Assembly: GCA_040882225.1 (NCBI GenBank)
Contig: JBBEBR010000011.1
Coordinates: forward strand, 30,904-94,903
DNA: 64,000 nucleotides
From: Gracilimonas sp040882225
GTDB taxonomy: Bacteria; Bacteroidota; Rhodothermia; Balneolales; Balneolaceae
Reading direction: 5' to 3'
Shown here: piece by piece, positions 9,591 through 17,115 of the stretch
Layout of the letters: each line of letters begins with the position of its first letter
How positions within the stretch are numbered: the stretch's first letter is position 1
Notes under the pieces: model-generated
Told to the model about the DNA's origin: nothing
The model's database searches: none
The model's input: the letters and a program-made list of their open reading frames with translations, nothing else
Made by a program: the position numbers and the translations under genes

Positions 9591-9620
9591 ATCAGGCAGT
9601 TTCTTTACCTGATGTTTTTT
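9591..9620 (+). terminator. Possible weak terminator after the antiporter gene
   Basis: ATCAGG (9591-9596) pairs with CCTGAT (9608-9613), followed by GTTTTTT. The stem is only 6 bp, so this is a tentative call. It would separate the antiporter from the permease gene. Confidence 0.45.
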
Positions 9621-9746
9621 AGCTTTTACTCGAACATGAAATAATAATGTAATAATAGAATATTTAATTTCGGGGCATATCTATAAGCTATTGTGGGAGC
9701 CTTTCATTATAGAAATCGCTTTTTAAGTTAAAGACTAAGACACTTC

Positions 9747-11861
9747 ATGAAGCATAAGAAATTAGCAAAAGAACTCAGTTTATTTGATGTATACGCTATC
9801 AGTACCGGAGCTATGTTTAGTTCAGGTTTCTTTTTACTACCTGGGTTAGCCAGCGCAGTATCAGGTCCGGCAGTAGTATTAGCATATCTAATAGGGGGTA
9901 TAATGGTGCTTCCTGCAATGCTTAGCGCAGCAGAACTTTCTACTGCAATGCCGAGAGCAGGAGGCCCCTATTACTTTCTGGACAGAAGTCTCGGCCCTAT
10001 GATTGGCACTATTGGGGGACTTGGCACTTGGTTCGCCCTCATCTTTAAAAGTGCATTTGCATTAATTGGGATGGGAGCATACCTCGCTATATTTGTTGAT
10101 CTTCCCATAAAACCAGTGGCGATAAGCCTCACTTTGTTCTTTATGTTCATGAATATTGTTGGAGTAAAAAAAACCAGCGGCTTACAGGGTTTCTTAGTTG
10201 TTGTGCTTGTCACAATTCTCATCTTTTTTGTGGTGCAGGGGCTGTTTGATATTTTTTCTACGGGATTTGAGGAAGTAAACCAAAATCAATTTATCCCTTT
10301 CATGCCATTCGGTTATGAAGGGTTAATCTCTACAGTTGGCCTTATTTTTGTTTCCTATGCAGGACTTACACAAGTGGCAAGTGTAGCTGAAGAAGTTCAG
10401 AATCCTGATAGAAATATTCCTCTTGGAATGATTTTATCATTACTAACAGCGACCATTATTTATGTATTGGGTGTGTATGTAATGGTAGGTGTGTTAGATG
10501 CCGAAGCTCTTCGTGAAGACCTAACTCCGGTAGCCACTGCAGCCCAAGTTATGATGGACTGGCTGCCTTATGGGATCGGATTGATTTTAGTGGTGATTGC
10601 GGCAATTGCAGCTTTTGCTTCCACAGGAAATGCGGGCATTATGTCGGCAGCTCGCTATCCACTTGCTATGGCAAGAGATAAACTGCTATGGAAGCCATTT
10701 ACCAAAATTGGACGTTTCGAAACCCCAACAACAGCGATTGTTGTTACAGCAGGAGTCATGATTTTCTTCATCCTGGTGCTCAATGTTGCAGATATAGCTA
10801 AACTTGCCAGTGCCTTCATGCTTTTAATCTTTGGATTTCTGAACCTGGCAGTGATAATTATGCGTGAAAGTAAAATTGAAGAATATGATCCGGGTTTTCA
10901 CTCTCCTTTTTATCCGTGGACTCAGGTTGCCGGCATGCTGATTACAATCTGGCTAATTTCAGAAATGGGCATTATTTCAGTGTTATTTACAATGCTGATG
11001 ATCATAGCCTGCATGGTCTACTACTACTATTTTGCTTATAAGCATGTAAAACGGGAAGGAGCTATTTATCATGTACACGCACGTTTAGGGCAACGCCGTG
11101 ATGAAGGCTTGGAACATGAAATGCGCAATATTCTGAGGGAGAAAGGCCTCCGAGATGAAGATCCATACGAAGAGGTAGTATCAAGAGCCGGCGTAATGGA
11201 TGTATCGGGAGTAATGAATTATAGCGAGATTGTTAACGAAGCTAGCCGGCTATTTGAGGAAAAACTCAATACTCCCGCAAATGAACTTTACGAAGCTTTC
11301 ACTCAGTTTGACGAAAATTCCATAATTCCTATCGCTGATGGGGTTGCCTTAAATCATTCCCGTATCGATAAAGATGTATTGCCAGAAATGGTATTGGTGC
11401 GCGTTCATAATGGATTAGTAGTAGATAATGAGAAAAATAAAGAATTCAGCAGCAGAGGTGGCGATAAACTACACAGTATAATCTTCTTGCTGAGTCCTCA
11501 AAATAATTCAGGCCAGCACTTACGGATTATCGCACAAATTGCGGAGATGGTGGGAAGTAAATCTTATCTACAAAGATGGCTGAGTGCCGAAAATAAAGGA
11601 GAACTACGAGAGATTCTCTTAAGAGATGAGCGTTTCATTCATCTTAATTTGAGTTATAATGACAAGACGAAAGAGTTCATAGGCCAAATGGTGAAAGACA
11701 TCAACCTTCCGGGACAAAGTCTAATCACGATTATCAGAAGAGGTGGGCAAATTAAAATACCTCACGGAATCACAGTGCTTCAGGAAGGGGATGAACTTTC
11801 GATAATCGGAGAACTTGAGGATATTAAATCTCTCAATTTTATGCTCTCTAAAAAGGGATAG
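9747..11861 (+). CDS. APC-type amino acid permease with C-terminal EIIA-like and RCK_C-like domains
   Basis: A 704-residue membrane transporter. Residues about 1-440 give the 12-helix APC amino acid/polyamine permease fold, with LSLFDVYAISTGAMFSSGFFLLPG at the broken first helix and the conserved VASVAEEVQNPDRNIPLG. The C-terminal 260 residues are cytoplasmic. Residues around 470-620 resemble a PTS EIIA type 2 (fructose/Ntr) domain: a helical lead-in, GVALNHSRID in which His537 lies where EIIA carries its phospho-histidine, and FLLSPQNNSGQHLRIIAQIAEM. The last 80 residues (DINLPGQSLITIIRRGGQ ... VLQEGDELSIIG) match the TrkA_C/RCK_C ligand-binding fold. Substrate is unknown. The tail suggests control by phosphorylation or nucleotide binding. 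Confidence 0.82.
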   Translation: MKHKKLAKELSLFDVYAISTGAMFSSGFFLLPGLASAVSGPAVVLAYLIGGIMVLPAMLSAAELSTAMPRAGGPYYFLDRSLGPMIGTIGGLGTWFALIFKSAFALIGMGAYLAIFVDLPIKPVAISLTLFFMFMNIVGVKKTSGLQGFLVVVLVTILIFFVVQGLFDIFSTGFEEVNQNQFIPFMPFGYEGLISTVGLIFVSYAGLTQVASVAEEVQNPDRNIPLGMILSLLTATIIYVLGVYVMVGVLDAEALREDLTPVATAAQVMMDWLPYGIGLILVVIAAIAAFASTGNAGIMSAARYPLAMARDKLLWKPFTKIGRFETPTTAIVVTAGVMIFFILVLNVADIAKLASAFMLLIFGFLNLAVIIMRESKIEEYDPGFHSPFYPWTQVAGMLITIWLISEMGIISVLFTMLMIIACMVYYYYFAYKHVKREGAIYHVHARLGQRRDEGLEHEMRNILREKGLRDEDPYEEVVSRAGVMDVSGVMNYSEIVNEASRLFEEKLNTPANELYEAFTQFDENSIIPIADGVALNHSRIDKDVLPEMVLVRVHNGLVVDNEKNKEFSSRGGDKLHSIIFLLSPQNNSGQHLRIIAQIAEMVGSKSYLQRWLSAENKGELREILLRDERFIHLNLSYNDKTKEFIGQMVKDINLPGQSLITIIRRGGQIKIPHGITVLQEGDELSIIGELEDIKSLNFMLSKKG

Positions 11862-11911
11862 AATGTAGCGTGGTTTTGATATAATACTGAAGCCAAACAG
11901 CTGAAGCTTAC

Positions 11912-13168
11912 CTACCTCAACCTCTCAACAATCTCATCAAAGCTGAGCTGAGCTTCTTCACTCTCCTTCATATTTCGGAGGGTAAATTTGCCTTGCTCCA
12001 GTTCATTATCACCAATTATTACTGTGTAACGGGCATTTTCCCGGTTGGCATCCTTCATCTGTGCTTTCATCGAGCGCCCGAGATAATCCATAGTGGCAGA
12101 TAATCCCGCTTCTCTTGTTTTGGGAAGATGAGTAAGTGCCCATTTTCGTGCGGCATCACCTAAAGTCACAAAATAAACATCCACAAATTTTTCTTCAGCA
12201 AGGGTGATGTCAAGTTCTACACAGGCAATGAGTAAACGTTCCATTCCGGCTGCAAATCCTACGGCGGGAGTGGGTTGGCCGCCGATCTCTTCAACGAGTA
12301 AGTCATACCGTCCGCCACCAGCCAAAGCATCCTGCGATCCTAAATCCGGGCTGATAAGTTCAAAAGCAGTTCTTGTGTAATAATCCATTCCCCTGACAAG
12401 ATAGGGATCGAGTGTATAGTTGATTTTTAGTTCATCGAGATATTCCCGCACTTTCTCGAAATGCTGAGTGGATTCTTCATTTAAGAAGTCCTGAATAACC
12501 GGCGCACTTTTTATGAACTCCTGATCTTCCGGTTCTTTTGAATCCAGAATTCGCATCGGATTTTTCTCAAAGCGTTTTTGTGAAAGTTCACTAAGTTTAT
12601 CCAGGTTCGGGTTCAGGTATTCTCTGAGTGCTTTTTTATAATTCTCACGGCTTTCAGGATCGCCAACAGAATTAAGCTTCAGGTCAAAATTCTTAATCCC
12701 AATGCGTTGATAAATGCGAATCATGAACGCAATGCATTCCACATCTGCCACAGGATCATCACTGCCAATTATTTCCACTCCAAATTGGTGGAACTGCCGC
12801 TGTCGCCCTTTCTGTGGCTTCTCCGCCCGAAACATCGGCCCGATATAATAAAGCTTCTGAGAACCGCCACGCTGATCCAAATGATGTTCAACAAAAGCCC
12901 GAACTACCGGCGCGGTTAATTCCGGCCGCAATACATAATGACTGTCCCCTTTCTGAAAAGCAAAAATCTCTTTAGAAACAATATCCGTTAACTGTCCGAT
13001 GCCACGTACAATCAGCTCGGTCTGCTCCATGATGGGAGTTCGAATTTCCTCAAAATTAAACTTAGCGGCTTCCTCATGAATGATATTTTCTAATGCTCTC
13101 CATTTTGGGGATTCATCAGGAAGAATATCAACCATTCCAATGTGGGAGGTATATTTGGGTTTAGCCAT
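11912..13168 (-). CDS. hisS: Histidyl-tRNA synthetase
   Basis: A class II aminoacyl-tRNA synthetase of 418 residues that charges tRNA-His. Motif 1 region FEEIRTPIMEQTELIVRGIG, motif 2 region FRAEKPQKGRQRQFHQFG, the histidine-binding peptides LVRGMDYYTRTAFEL and the motif 3 arginine in GFAAGMERLL are all present. The C-terminal anticodon-binding domain starts near residue 330 (DVYFVTLGDAAR). Length is typical. It stands alone, with a large intergenic palindrome upstream of its ATG. Confidence 0.97.
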   Translation of the reverse strand: MAKPKYTSHIGMVDILPDESPKWRALENIIHEEAAKFNFEEIRTPIMEQTELIVRGIGQLTDIVSKEIFAFQKGDSHYVLRPELTAPVVRAFVEHHLDQRGGSQKLYYIGPMFRAEKPQKGRQRQFHQFGVEIIGSDDPVADVECIAFMIRIYQRIGIKNFDLKLNSVGDPESRENYKKALREYLNPNLDKLSELSQKRFEKNPMRILDSKEPEDQEFIKSAPVIQDFLNEESTQHFEKVREYLDELKINYTLDPYLVRGMDYYTRTAFELISPDLGSQDALAGGGRYDLLVEEIGGQPTPAVGFAAGMERLLIACVELDITLAEEKFVDVYFVTLGDAARKWALTHLPKTREAGLSATMDYLGRSMKAQMKDANRENARYTVIIGDNELEQGKFTLRNMKESEEAQLSFDEIVERLR

Positions 13169-13220
13169 GGAGGTTTTTTGATTAGGTTTATTTTAGTGCG
13201 AGTCGATAAAATAACCCTTT

Positions 13221-13376
13221 ATTGTCACTCTGAGCGCTCACAAACTATTTTTTTGGAATAATCTTGAATGCGAAGAGTCTCAAGTGATGATGAACAATTC
13301 CGTTAATTAATAACTTGAGATCCTTCGTGGTTACCAATTTTCCCTTTAAAACTATGTTTGCACTCAGGATGACAAT
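13221..13376. repeat. Large imperfect inverted repeat upstream of hisS
   Basis: A stretch starting ATTGTCACTCTGAGCG (13221) is mirrored by CACTCAGGATGACAAT (13361-13376). The inner parts CACAAACTA / ATGTTTG, GCGAAGAGTCTCAAGT and ACTTGAGATCCTTCG also pair. The whole 156 bases can fold into one long hairpin with bulges. This looks like a dispersed palindromic repeat of the kind scattered through Bacteroidota-like genomes, with no coding content. Confidence 0.65.
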
Positions 13377-13399
13377 GCAAGAGTATCAAAGCCAAAGAT

Positions 13400-13433
13400 A
13401 AGAGGAGTGGGGGAGAATGTCTTAGGTGAATTT
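13400..13433 (+). repeat. 34-bp direct repeat, copy 1
   Basis: The first of three identical 34-base copies, starting AAGAGGAGTGGGGGAGAATG. With its flanks it matches copy 2 over 41 bases (13396-13436). It ends 8 bases from the 3' end of the toxin gene. Confidence 0.9.
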
Positions 13434-13441
13434 GGTAATGA

Positions 13442-13771
13442 TTATTGTATCAATTTGGAAAAAACTTTACTTACTTGATTTTTTAAATCAGGTGAAATCT
13501 CACCTATAGCTTTTTCTACTATATTTTTTTCCAGGGTAGCTAATTTATGAACTCGAATAATAGAAGGGAGTTTAAGTCCAAAGTCTTTCCAACTTTCAAT
13601 ATGGATATCATGAACGGAATTATTTATTTGACTTGTAATTCTGCAAACTAAAATATCACCATCTTCAAAATCACCAAGAACTAATGCTGGACGTTTTTTA
13701 AATGATTTACCATCGGTGAAGGGAAACTTAAGCAAGACGATTTGACCAAAATTCAGTTGATCCATAATCAT
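13442..13771 (-). CDS. MazF/PemK-like toxin of a type II toxin-antitoxin pair
   Basis: A 109-residue protein of the MazF/PemK/Kid family, which are ribosome-independent mRNA endonucleases. The N-terminal FGQIVLLKFPFTDGKSFKKRPALVLGD matches the family opening G-(D/Q)-(I/V)-x-x-x-x-F-P-F-(T/S)-x-x-x-x-x-K-x-R-P-A-(L/V)-V-L. The later strands DILVCRITSQ and IIRVHKLATLEKNIV fit the SH3-like barrel, with the RVxKl(a/f)T feature. The start overlaps the antitoxin TAA by one base, so the two are translationally coupled; an ATG two codons later (13765) is an alternative. It lies between repeat copies 1 and 2. Confidence 0.82.
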   Translation of the reverse strand: MIMDQLNFGQIVLLKFPFTDGKSFKKRPALVLGDFEDGDILVCRITSQINNSVHDIHIESWKDFGLKLPSIIRVHKLATLEKNIVEKAIGEISPDLKNQVSKVFSKLIQ

Positions 13772-13986
13772 TAATTATCATAAACGGCATCTGAATCAGC
13801 ATATCCTTTTAAAAAGTGTTCCTGAGTAGATTTCCTGTATGCAACGTCACCATTTAACTGCTCATCATCAATCAATAATATAACCCTTACACTTTTCTTT
13901 CGGCTCTCTTTTAATGCAGATTCAAATTTCTTAGGTATCTCGATTCGTTGATTCTTTATTTTCGATTTGAATTCTATTGCTTTCAT
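13771..13986 (-). CDS. Putative antitoxin partner of the MazF-like toxin
   Basis: A 71-residue protein encoded directly upstream of the toxin and overlapping it by one base. The N-terminus MKAIEFKSKIKNQRIEIPKKF looks like the short beta-strand DNA-binding segment of AbrB/DUF2281-type antitoxins. The acidic, weakly structured C-terminus (GYADSDAVYDN) is the usual toxin-binding tail. It probably neutralises the toxin and represses the pair, by analogy with the family. No clear operator was identified in front of it. Confidence 0.7.
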   Translation of the reverse strand: MKAIEFKSKIKNQRIEIPKKFESALKESRKKSVRVILLIDDEQLNGDVAYRKSTQEHFLKGYADSDAVYDN

Positions 13987-14100
13987 AAGTCTGTCTTTTT
14001 CTAAAAAATAGAGAATTTAATCATTAATGTCTTTCGTTAGTTGACTGATAGAGTTTAAATATAGGATTTAGCTTTGGCCAAAACTGGATTTAGATTAGAT

Positions 14101-14134
14101 AAGAGGAGTGGGGGAGAATGTCTTAGGTGAATTT
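14101..14134 (+). repeat. 34-bp direct repeat, copy 2
   Basis: Identical to copies 1 and 3 in the 34-base core. It lies between the divergent antitoxin and fic genes. It shares four extra bases before and three after the core with copy 1 (14097-14137). Confidence 0.9.
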
Positions 14135-14215
14135 GGTGAGAGTACTGATTATTTACTTTGAGGAAAAACAAGATTAGCCTGACTACCATTTTCTTTTCTG
14201 TAGATTGTAAAATCT

Positions 14216-14242
14216 GAGTTATAGAAAACTTTTCTATAACTC
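14216..14242. promoter_or_regulatory. Perfect 27-bp palindrome upstream of fic (operator 1)
   Basis: GAGTTATAGAAAA (14216-14228), one central C, then TTTTCTATAACTC (14230-14242): a perfect 13+1+13 palindrome. It is followed by an AT-rich segment (TTTTTTATAATATATTG) that could be the promoter. The Fic protein has a C-terminal winged-helix-like domain, so this is a likely autoregulatory operator. Confidence 0.75.
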
Positions 14243-14259
14243 ATTTTTTATAATATATT

Positions 14260-14286
14260 GAGCTATAGAAAATAAGGGCATAACTC
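14260..14286. promoter_or_regulatory. Degenerate second copy of the fic palindrome (operator 2)
   Basis: GAGCTATAGAAAA (14260-14272) repeats the left arm of the first palindrome with one change, and ATAACTC (14280-14286) repeats the outer part of the right arm. The element is again 27 bases and ends three bases before the fic ATG. The two centres are 44 bp apart, about four helical turns, so both sites face the same side of the DNA. Confidence 0.65.
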
Positions 14287-14289
14287 ACG

Positions 14290-15399
14290 ATGTGGAATTG
14301 GCAACATAAAGATTGGCCGGAATTTGTATACGACCCGGAAGAGTTTTCGGGTTATGAAAACAAGTTCCTGCAAAAATCAGGAATCATGCTTGGTAGTATG
14401 AAGCATATTACCGAGGAAGATCAAGCTACGCTCAAGGTAAACCTGATAAGTGATGAAGCCTTCAAAACCTCTGAAATTGAAGGAGATATTTTGGACAGAG
14501 ATTCTTTGCAATCCTCCATAAAGAAGCAGTTTGGTTTACAATCCGATAACCGAAAAATTTCTCCGGCCGAGCAGGGAGTGGCTGAAATGATGGTGGATGT
14601 GTACCAAAATTTCCAAACCCCGATTGACCTTGATTTGCTGTTTAATTGGCACCAGATGCTTATGAGTGGACGAAGAGATCTTCAAGTGATAGGAGGTTAT
14701 CGTATCCACTCAGAACCAATGCAAGTGGTATCCGGCCCTGTTAACCGCCCAGCCGTTCATTTTGAAGCTCCGCCTTTCGAGAAAATTCCTGAAGAAATAG
14801 ATCGTTTTATTGAGTGGTTTAACCGTACCCGGGCGGGTGGTCCCCAGGAATTGCCCGGTTTATTACGTTCCGGCATCGCCCATTTGTACTTCGAAAGTAT
14901 TCACCCGTTTGAGGATGGGAACGGCCGCATAGGGAGAGGGATATCCGAAAAGGTATTATCCCAAAGCTTGGCCCGGCCAACACTAATTGCGATTTCCACA
15001 ACCATCGAAGCCCATAAAAAAGCATATTATCTGGCTTTACACCGTGCTTCAGCGGGCCTGGAGATTTCGGACTGGCTACACTATTTTTGCAAGATGGTAT
15101 TGAATGCCCAAGATCGTACCCAAAGCATGATCGATTTCCTTATTGAGAAGGGGAAGTACTACCAAGCTTATATGGACCAACTCAATGACCGTCAGGCTAA
15201 AGTTGTAGAACGGATGTTCAGGGAAGGTATTTCCGGTTTTGAAGGAGGACTAAGTGCGAAGAATTATCTTAGCATTACCGGAACCACAAGAGCAACGGCC
15301 ACCAGAGATTTACAAAGCCTGGTTGAAATGGGGGCTTTCACCAGAACCGGTAAAAGAAAATATACGCGTTATTTCCTGAATATTGACATGAATCGGTGA
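14290..15399 (+). CDS. Fic family protein, probable AMP transferase with inhibitory motif and C-terminal winged helix
   Basis: A 369-residue Fic protein; the family usually transfers AMP from ATP to target proteins. The N-terminal domain (MWNWQHKDWPEFVYD) matches the DUF4172 type that often precedes Fic. The inhibitory motif (S/T)xxxE(G/N) is present as TSEIEG at residues 60-65, so this is a class II Fic. The active-site loop HPFEDGNGRIGR starts at His205 and is complete, so the enzyme should be active once Glu64 is displaced. The last 65 residues (LSAKNYLSITGTTRATATRD ... TRTGKRKYTRYFL) look like a winged helix-turn-helix. It is monocistronic, lies between repeat copies 2 and 3, and has palindromic operators upstream. 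Confidence 0.92.
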   Translation: MWNWQHKDWPEFVYDPEEFSGYENKFLQKSGIMLGSMKHITEEDQATLKVNLISDEAFKTSEIEGDILDRDSLQSSIKKQFGLQSDNRKISPAEQGVAEMMVDVYQNFQTPIDLDLLFNWHQMLMSGRRDLQVIGGYRIHSEPMQVVSGPVNRPAVHFEAPPFEKIPEEIDRFIEWFNRTRAGGPQELPGLLRSGIAHLYFESIHPFEDGNGRIGRGISEKVLSQSLARPTLIAISTTIEAHKKAYYLALHRASAGLEISDWLHYFCKMVLNAQDRTQSMIDFLIEKGKYYQAYMDQLNDRQAKVVERMFREGISGFEGGLSAKNYLSITGTTRATATRDLQSLVEMGAFTRTGKRKYTRYFLNIDMNR

Positions 15400-15469
15400 C
15401 GCATAATGGTGCAGAGGTTTAGCGATGTATTTTTGGTTGAAGTGAGATTATTGAAAGGCTTAAAAGATT

Positions 15470-15503
15470 AAGAGGAGTGGGGGAGAATGTCTTAGGTGAA
15501 TTT
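15470..15503 (+). repeat. 34-bp direct repeat, copy 3
   Basis: Identical to copies 1 and 2 over the 34-base core. It lies between the 3' ends of fic and the convergent flippase gene and overlaps the first two bases of the flippase stop codon on the plus strand. Confidence 0.9.
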
Positions 15504-16980
15504 ATAGCTTCAAATATTTAGCTGATATTTTTTTAACAGTGTGTTTAAATTCATCTGAAAGATCGAAAATCCATATGATAGCCAAGTATAAAATAGCCAT
15601 TATCGTAGAGCGGATAAAAGTATCCAGGTATATGTTTTCCAAATATGGTAACTGAAAAGAAAGTATTAGTATTACAACTCCATTTACTATAATTCCAATA
15701 GTTTTCCAACTGAAGGGCTGCATCGAAAATTTTATCTGAACAAATACCAGTTTAATAATATTGTAAACCAGCATAGAACAAGAAGTAGCTAATGCGGCAC
15801 CAATAATTCCATAACGAGGAATAAGAAAAGCATTCATGGCAATGGAAAAAACGACAAGAAAAGAAGTAAATAGCATATCATGCTTATAATATTTGGAAGA
15901 AAGTATGATCTGTCCATTTGTTCCGCTTATCATATCAAAAAGATTAGCGGCACCTATCAGCAGGATTACAATTCCTCCGGCAGCATATTCCTCCGGAAGC
16001 ATAGCAAAGAGATTATCCATATTCGCCCATACCCCGATATAGAACAAAAAGCCCACCAAGAACATGTTAAGCGATGTCTGTTTATACATCTTACTCACAC
16101 TTTTTAGGTCATTATTCTCCATATCCTTGGAAATAAGAGGAAATGAGATTTTAGAAATAGATCTTCTAGCTACAGAGATCACAGTACCTACATAGAAAGC
16201 TATGGCATAAATTCCCGTTTGCTCCAGTCCTTTGTAGGCGCTCAGCATCAGGATATCAATATTACCCACTAAGATCATTGTGATTCTTCCGAAGAAAGAA
16301 TAAAAACTGTAGGAACTAATTCTTTTCAGAATTGGCTTGTTAATTAGTTCCAATGGCAGGCTAAGATTCAGGTAATTCTTTTGAAAACTATAAATCAGCA
16401 GGATCAATAATATAAGGCCATAATTTCCGACAAAGATAAAGATAAAAGTGTCGAATGAGATGAAACCAAAATATACCAGAATCAGACTGATTACAATTAC
16501 AATCCGTTGTAATACATCCTGAAGGAATGAGGCAAATACAGTATCCAACAAAGAACTGATATAACTTGATAAGACTGCAAAAAGAGCAGAAAAAAGGATC
16601 AATGGGATGATGAAATGATAATATAATCCTAATAGTGGGGAATCCTCATAAATATTAACTACGAAATCCTGAAACAGGAGGATGAAAATGCTTAGTAAAA
16701 GAAAGACAAAAACTACAGGGATTATAAAGAGCAGAAATAATCCTCTGGTATTTTCTGTATGCTGAATCAAATACGGAAATTGTTTAATAATGGTATTTGG
16801 TATTCCAATGCTGATTATTTGTGAACCCACAAACATAATGGCTAAAAGAGTTCTAGTGAGGCCAAATTCTTCAGCTCCTAAAATATTTGGAAATAACTGA
16901 ACGGTAGAAATGAAACCAATTATAATTCCTAAATAAGAAATTACAGCGTTTCTGATACTTTGATTTATGATGATTCCCAA
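15502..16980 (-). CDS. Polysaccharide flippase (Wzx/MOP superfamily)
   Basis: A very hydrophobic protein of 492 residues with about 12-14 predicted membrane helices. It matches the MOP-superfamily polysaccharide exporter pattern: NQSIRNAVISYLGIIIGFISTVQLFPNILGAEEFG at the N-terminus, a conserved middle AYKGLEQTGIYAIAFYVG, and IPRYGIIGAALATS near residue 390. It would flip undecaprenyl-linked repeat units across the inner membrane. It is divergent from the Fuc4NAc genes with a 135-base gap, which suggests it serves the same glycan. The 3' end touches repeat copy 3. Confidence 0.88.
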   Translation of the reverse strand: MGIIINQSIRNAVISYLGIIIGFISTVQLFPNILGAEEFGLTRTLLAIMFVGSQIISIGIPNTIIKQFPYLIQHTENTRGLFLLFIIPVVFVFLLLSIFILLFQDFVVNIYEDSPLLGLYYHFIIPLILFSALFAVLSSYISSLLDTVFASFLQDVLQRIVIVISLILVYFGFISFDTFIFIFVGNYGLILLILLIYSFQKNYLNLSLPLELINKPILKRISSYSFYSFFGRITMILVGNIDILMLSAYKGLEQTGIYAIAFYVGTVISVARRSISKISFPLISKDMENNDLKSVSKMYKQTSLNMFLVGFLFYIGVWANMDNLFAMLPEEYAAGGIVILLIGAANLFDMISGTNGQIILSSKYYKHDMLFTSFLVVFSIAMNAFLIPRYGIIGAALATSCSMLVYNIIKLVFVQIKFSMQPFSWKTIGIIVNGVVILILSFQLPYLENIYLDTFIRSTIMAILYLAIIWIFDLSDEFKHTVKKISAKYLKL

Positions 16981-17115
16981 ATTCTGCCAGTCTCTAATAC
17001 AATATTGTTATTGAAAAAAAATGATGATTTATGTCGGAGAGGTATAATTAAAGATAAAAATTACTATGTTTGATTCACAGGAAGGTTGTATTAATATCAA
17101 ACCCTCACGCTCTAC

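Larger units (their letters stand above)
13987..14289. other. Intergenic region between antitoxin and fic, carrying repeat copy 2 and the fic operators
   Basis: These 303 bases hold the divergent control regions of the toxin-antitoxin pair and fic, the second copy of the 34-bp repeat, and the two fic palindromes, each listed separately. I see no coding potential. Confidence 0.7.

Noticed and set aside
13400..15503. Integron-type cassette array
   Set aside because: The 34-bp repeats are not palindromic, have no attC-like core sites, and no integrase is present. Only the cassette-like layout is retained as a finding.
13400..15503. CRISPR array
   Set aside because: Three repeats are spaced by hundreds to over a thousand bases that contain genes, and no cas gene is nearby.
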